Shown here piece by piece: positions 5,991 to 6,734 of a stretch of DNA of 6,734 bases. The stretch comes from an uncultured Variovorax sp. (lineage in GTDB: Bacteria; Pseudomonadota; Gammaproteobacteria; Burkholderiales; Burkholderiaceae). Position 1 is the first letter of the stretch. The number at the start of each line of letters is the position of its first letter. The notes beneath the pieces are model-generated. The model saw nothing but the letters and a program-made list of their open reading frames with translations. It was not told the DNA's origin and did no database searches. A program made the position numbers and the translations under genes. The stretch lies in NCBI GenBank assembly GCA_946478645.1, contig CAMLCW010000280.1, positions 1 to 6,734 of the forward strand, in the 5' to 3' direction.

Positions 5991-6689
5991 GCCGCGATTG
6001 CAGCAGAAACCGTGCCGCGCGCGGCGGCCAGCTCGTCGCGCCAACGTGCATAAGCCGCGGCGCGCTCGCTGTCCGCAAGCCGCAGCAGCGCCGAGGGATG
6101 CAGCGTGACGAACACCGGCCGGCCATCGGCGCGTTCGTGCAGCCAGGTGCCGCGCTCGGCCTGCACCGCCACCGGTCGGCCGAGCAGCGCACGCGCCGCG
6201 GTGGCACCGAGCGCGACCAGCGCCTGCGGCTTCACCAGCGCGATCTCGTGGTCGAGCCATTGCGTGCAGGCCTCGGCCTCGCGCTGCCCGGCCGTCTTGT
6301 GGATGCGGCGCTTGCCGCGCAGTTCGTACTTAAAGTGCTTCACCGCAGTGGCCAGGTACACGCTGTCGCGCGGCCAGCCGAGCTGCGCCATCGCGCGGTC
6401 GAGCAACTGCCCGGCCGGCCCGACGAAGGGCCGGCCGGCCAGGTCTTCCTGGTCGCCGGGCTGCTCGCCCACCAGCATGTGGTGCGCCGCGAGCGGGCCT
6501 TCGCCGCACACGGCCTGCGTGGCGAGCGCGCCGATCGGGCAGGCGCGGCAGGCATGCGCGGCGGCCTGCAGTTCGGCCAGGCCCGCGGGCGCCACGCCGT
6601 CGGCCGGGCGCAGGTGCAGCGCGACGGGCGCGCGGATGCGCCGCGCGGGCGTGGCCGGCGCATCGATCATGGCCTGGCTGCGCGCCGCG
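5987..6689 (-). CDS. udgX: UdgX-type uracil-DNA glycosylase/uracil-DNA cross-linking protein (5' end cut at contig end)
   Basis: This is a uracil-DNA glycosylase superfamily protein of the UdgX type, which excises uracil and becomes covalently trapped on the DNA. Numbering from the Met at 6670 (227 aa), it shows CRAC (41-44) as iron-sulphur ligands, motif I GEQPGDQEDLAGRPFVGPAG (68-87), VKHFKY (110-115) where family 4 enzymes have a KCRPP motif, the UdgX R-loop KRRIHK (120-125) with His124, Cys135, and the motif II region TLHPSALLR. His124 aligns with His109 of Mycobacterium smegmatis UdgX, the residue that bonds to the abasic sugar. The 6670 ATG has no ribosome-binding site, and the frame stays open for six more codons (AARSQA) until adapter sequence begins at 6690, so the true start is probably missing. 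About 30 linker-like residues precede the domain. The stop overlaps allA. Confidence 0.9.
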
Positions 6690-6734
6690 AGATCGGAAGA
6701 GCGTCGTGTAGGGAAAGAGTGTAGATCTCGGTGG
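6690..6734. other. Illumina TruSeq adapter read-through (not genomic)
   Basis: The last 45 bases begin AGATCGGAAGAGCGTCGTGT and continue base for base as the reverse complement of the Illumina TruSeq universal adapter. This is untrimmed library sequence incorporated in the assembly. It carries no biology, and any reading frame entering it is artificial. The first A could be genomic by chance, so the junction is accurate to within about one base. Confidence 0.98.

Noticed and set aside
5991..6260. N-terminal extension of AllA to an upstream Met at 6260.
   Set aside because: That segment is an out-of-frame read of the UdgX gene, and the conserved AllA domain begins immediately after the ATG at 5990.
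5954..6724. Plus-strand frame of 256 codons running into the contig end.
   Set aside because: It is the antisense shadow of udgX and its final codons are Illumina adapter sequence.

Overview
The window is GC-rich and densely coded, with short gaps, ATGA overlaps and strong G/C bias at third codon positions. Together with the gene set (peptide-type ABC importer, amidase, AllA, UdgX) this suggests a betaproteobacterium of the Burkholderiales, most like Comamonadaceae such as Variovorax. That placement is inferred from protein style; no database search was run. The window is a contig end: the last 45 bases (6690-6734) are Illumina TruSeq adapter, so genuine genomic sequence stops at 6689.

Bases 1-5496 hold a plus-strand, operon-like array. 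It contains a DppB-type permease cut by the window start, a DppC-type permease, two oligopeptide-type ABC ATPases (DppF-like, then DppD-like, joined by ATGA) and, 24 bp later, an amidase-signature hydrolase that most resembles plant AMI1 indole-3-acetamide amidohydrolase. The solute-binding protein gene is not in the window. The likely joint role is import of a peptide- or amide-like solute and cytoplasmic hydrolysis of its amide bond; the substrate is unknown.

Bases 5484-6689 hold a minus-strand pair. A UdgX-type uracil-DNA glycosylase/cross-linking protein comes first and runs off the contig end. It overlaps by ATGA the start of allA (ureidoglycolate lyase). The amidase and allA converge and overlap by 13 bp, with no terminator between them.

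The non-coding gaps hold the least ordinary sequence. The permease-permease junction carries a 116-bp imperfect inverted repeat (934-1049) that supplies the start codon and first 22 codons of the second permease. The 293-bp gap before the ATPases (1926-2218) carries two roughly 95-bp stem-loop units in opposite orientation. Their loop cores are nearly identical while their stems differ in sequence but stay self-complementary, and every non-Watson-Crick position in both stems is a G-T(U) wobble when read in the same unit orientation. That pattern suggests a repeated, structure-selected RNA or single-stranded DNA element.
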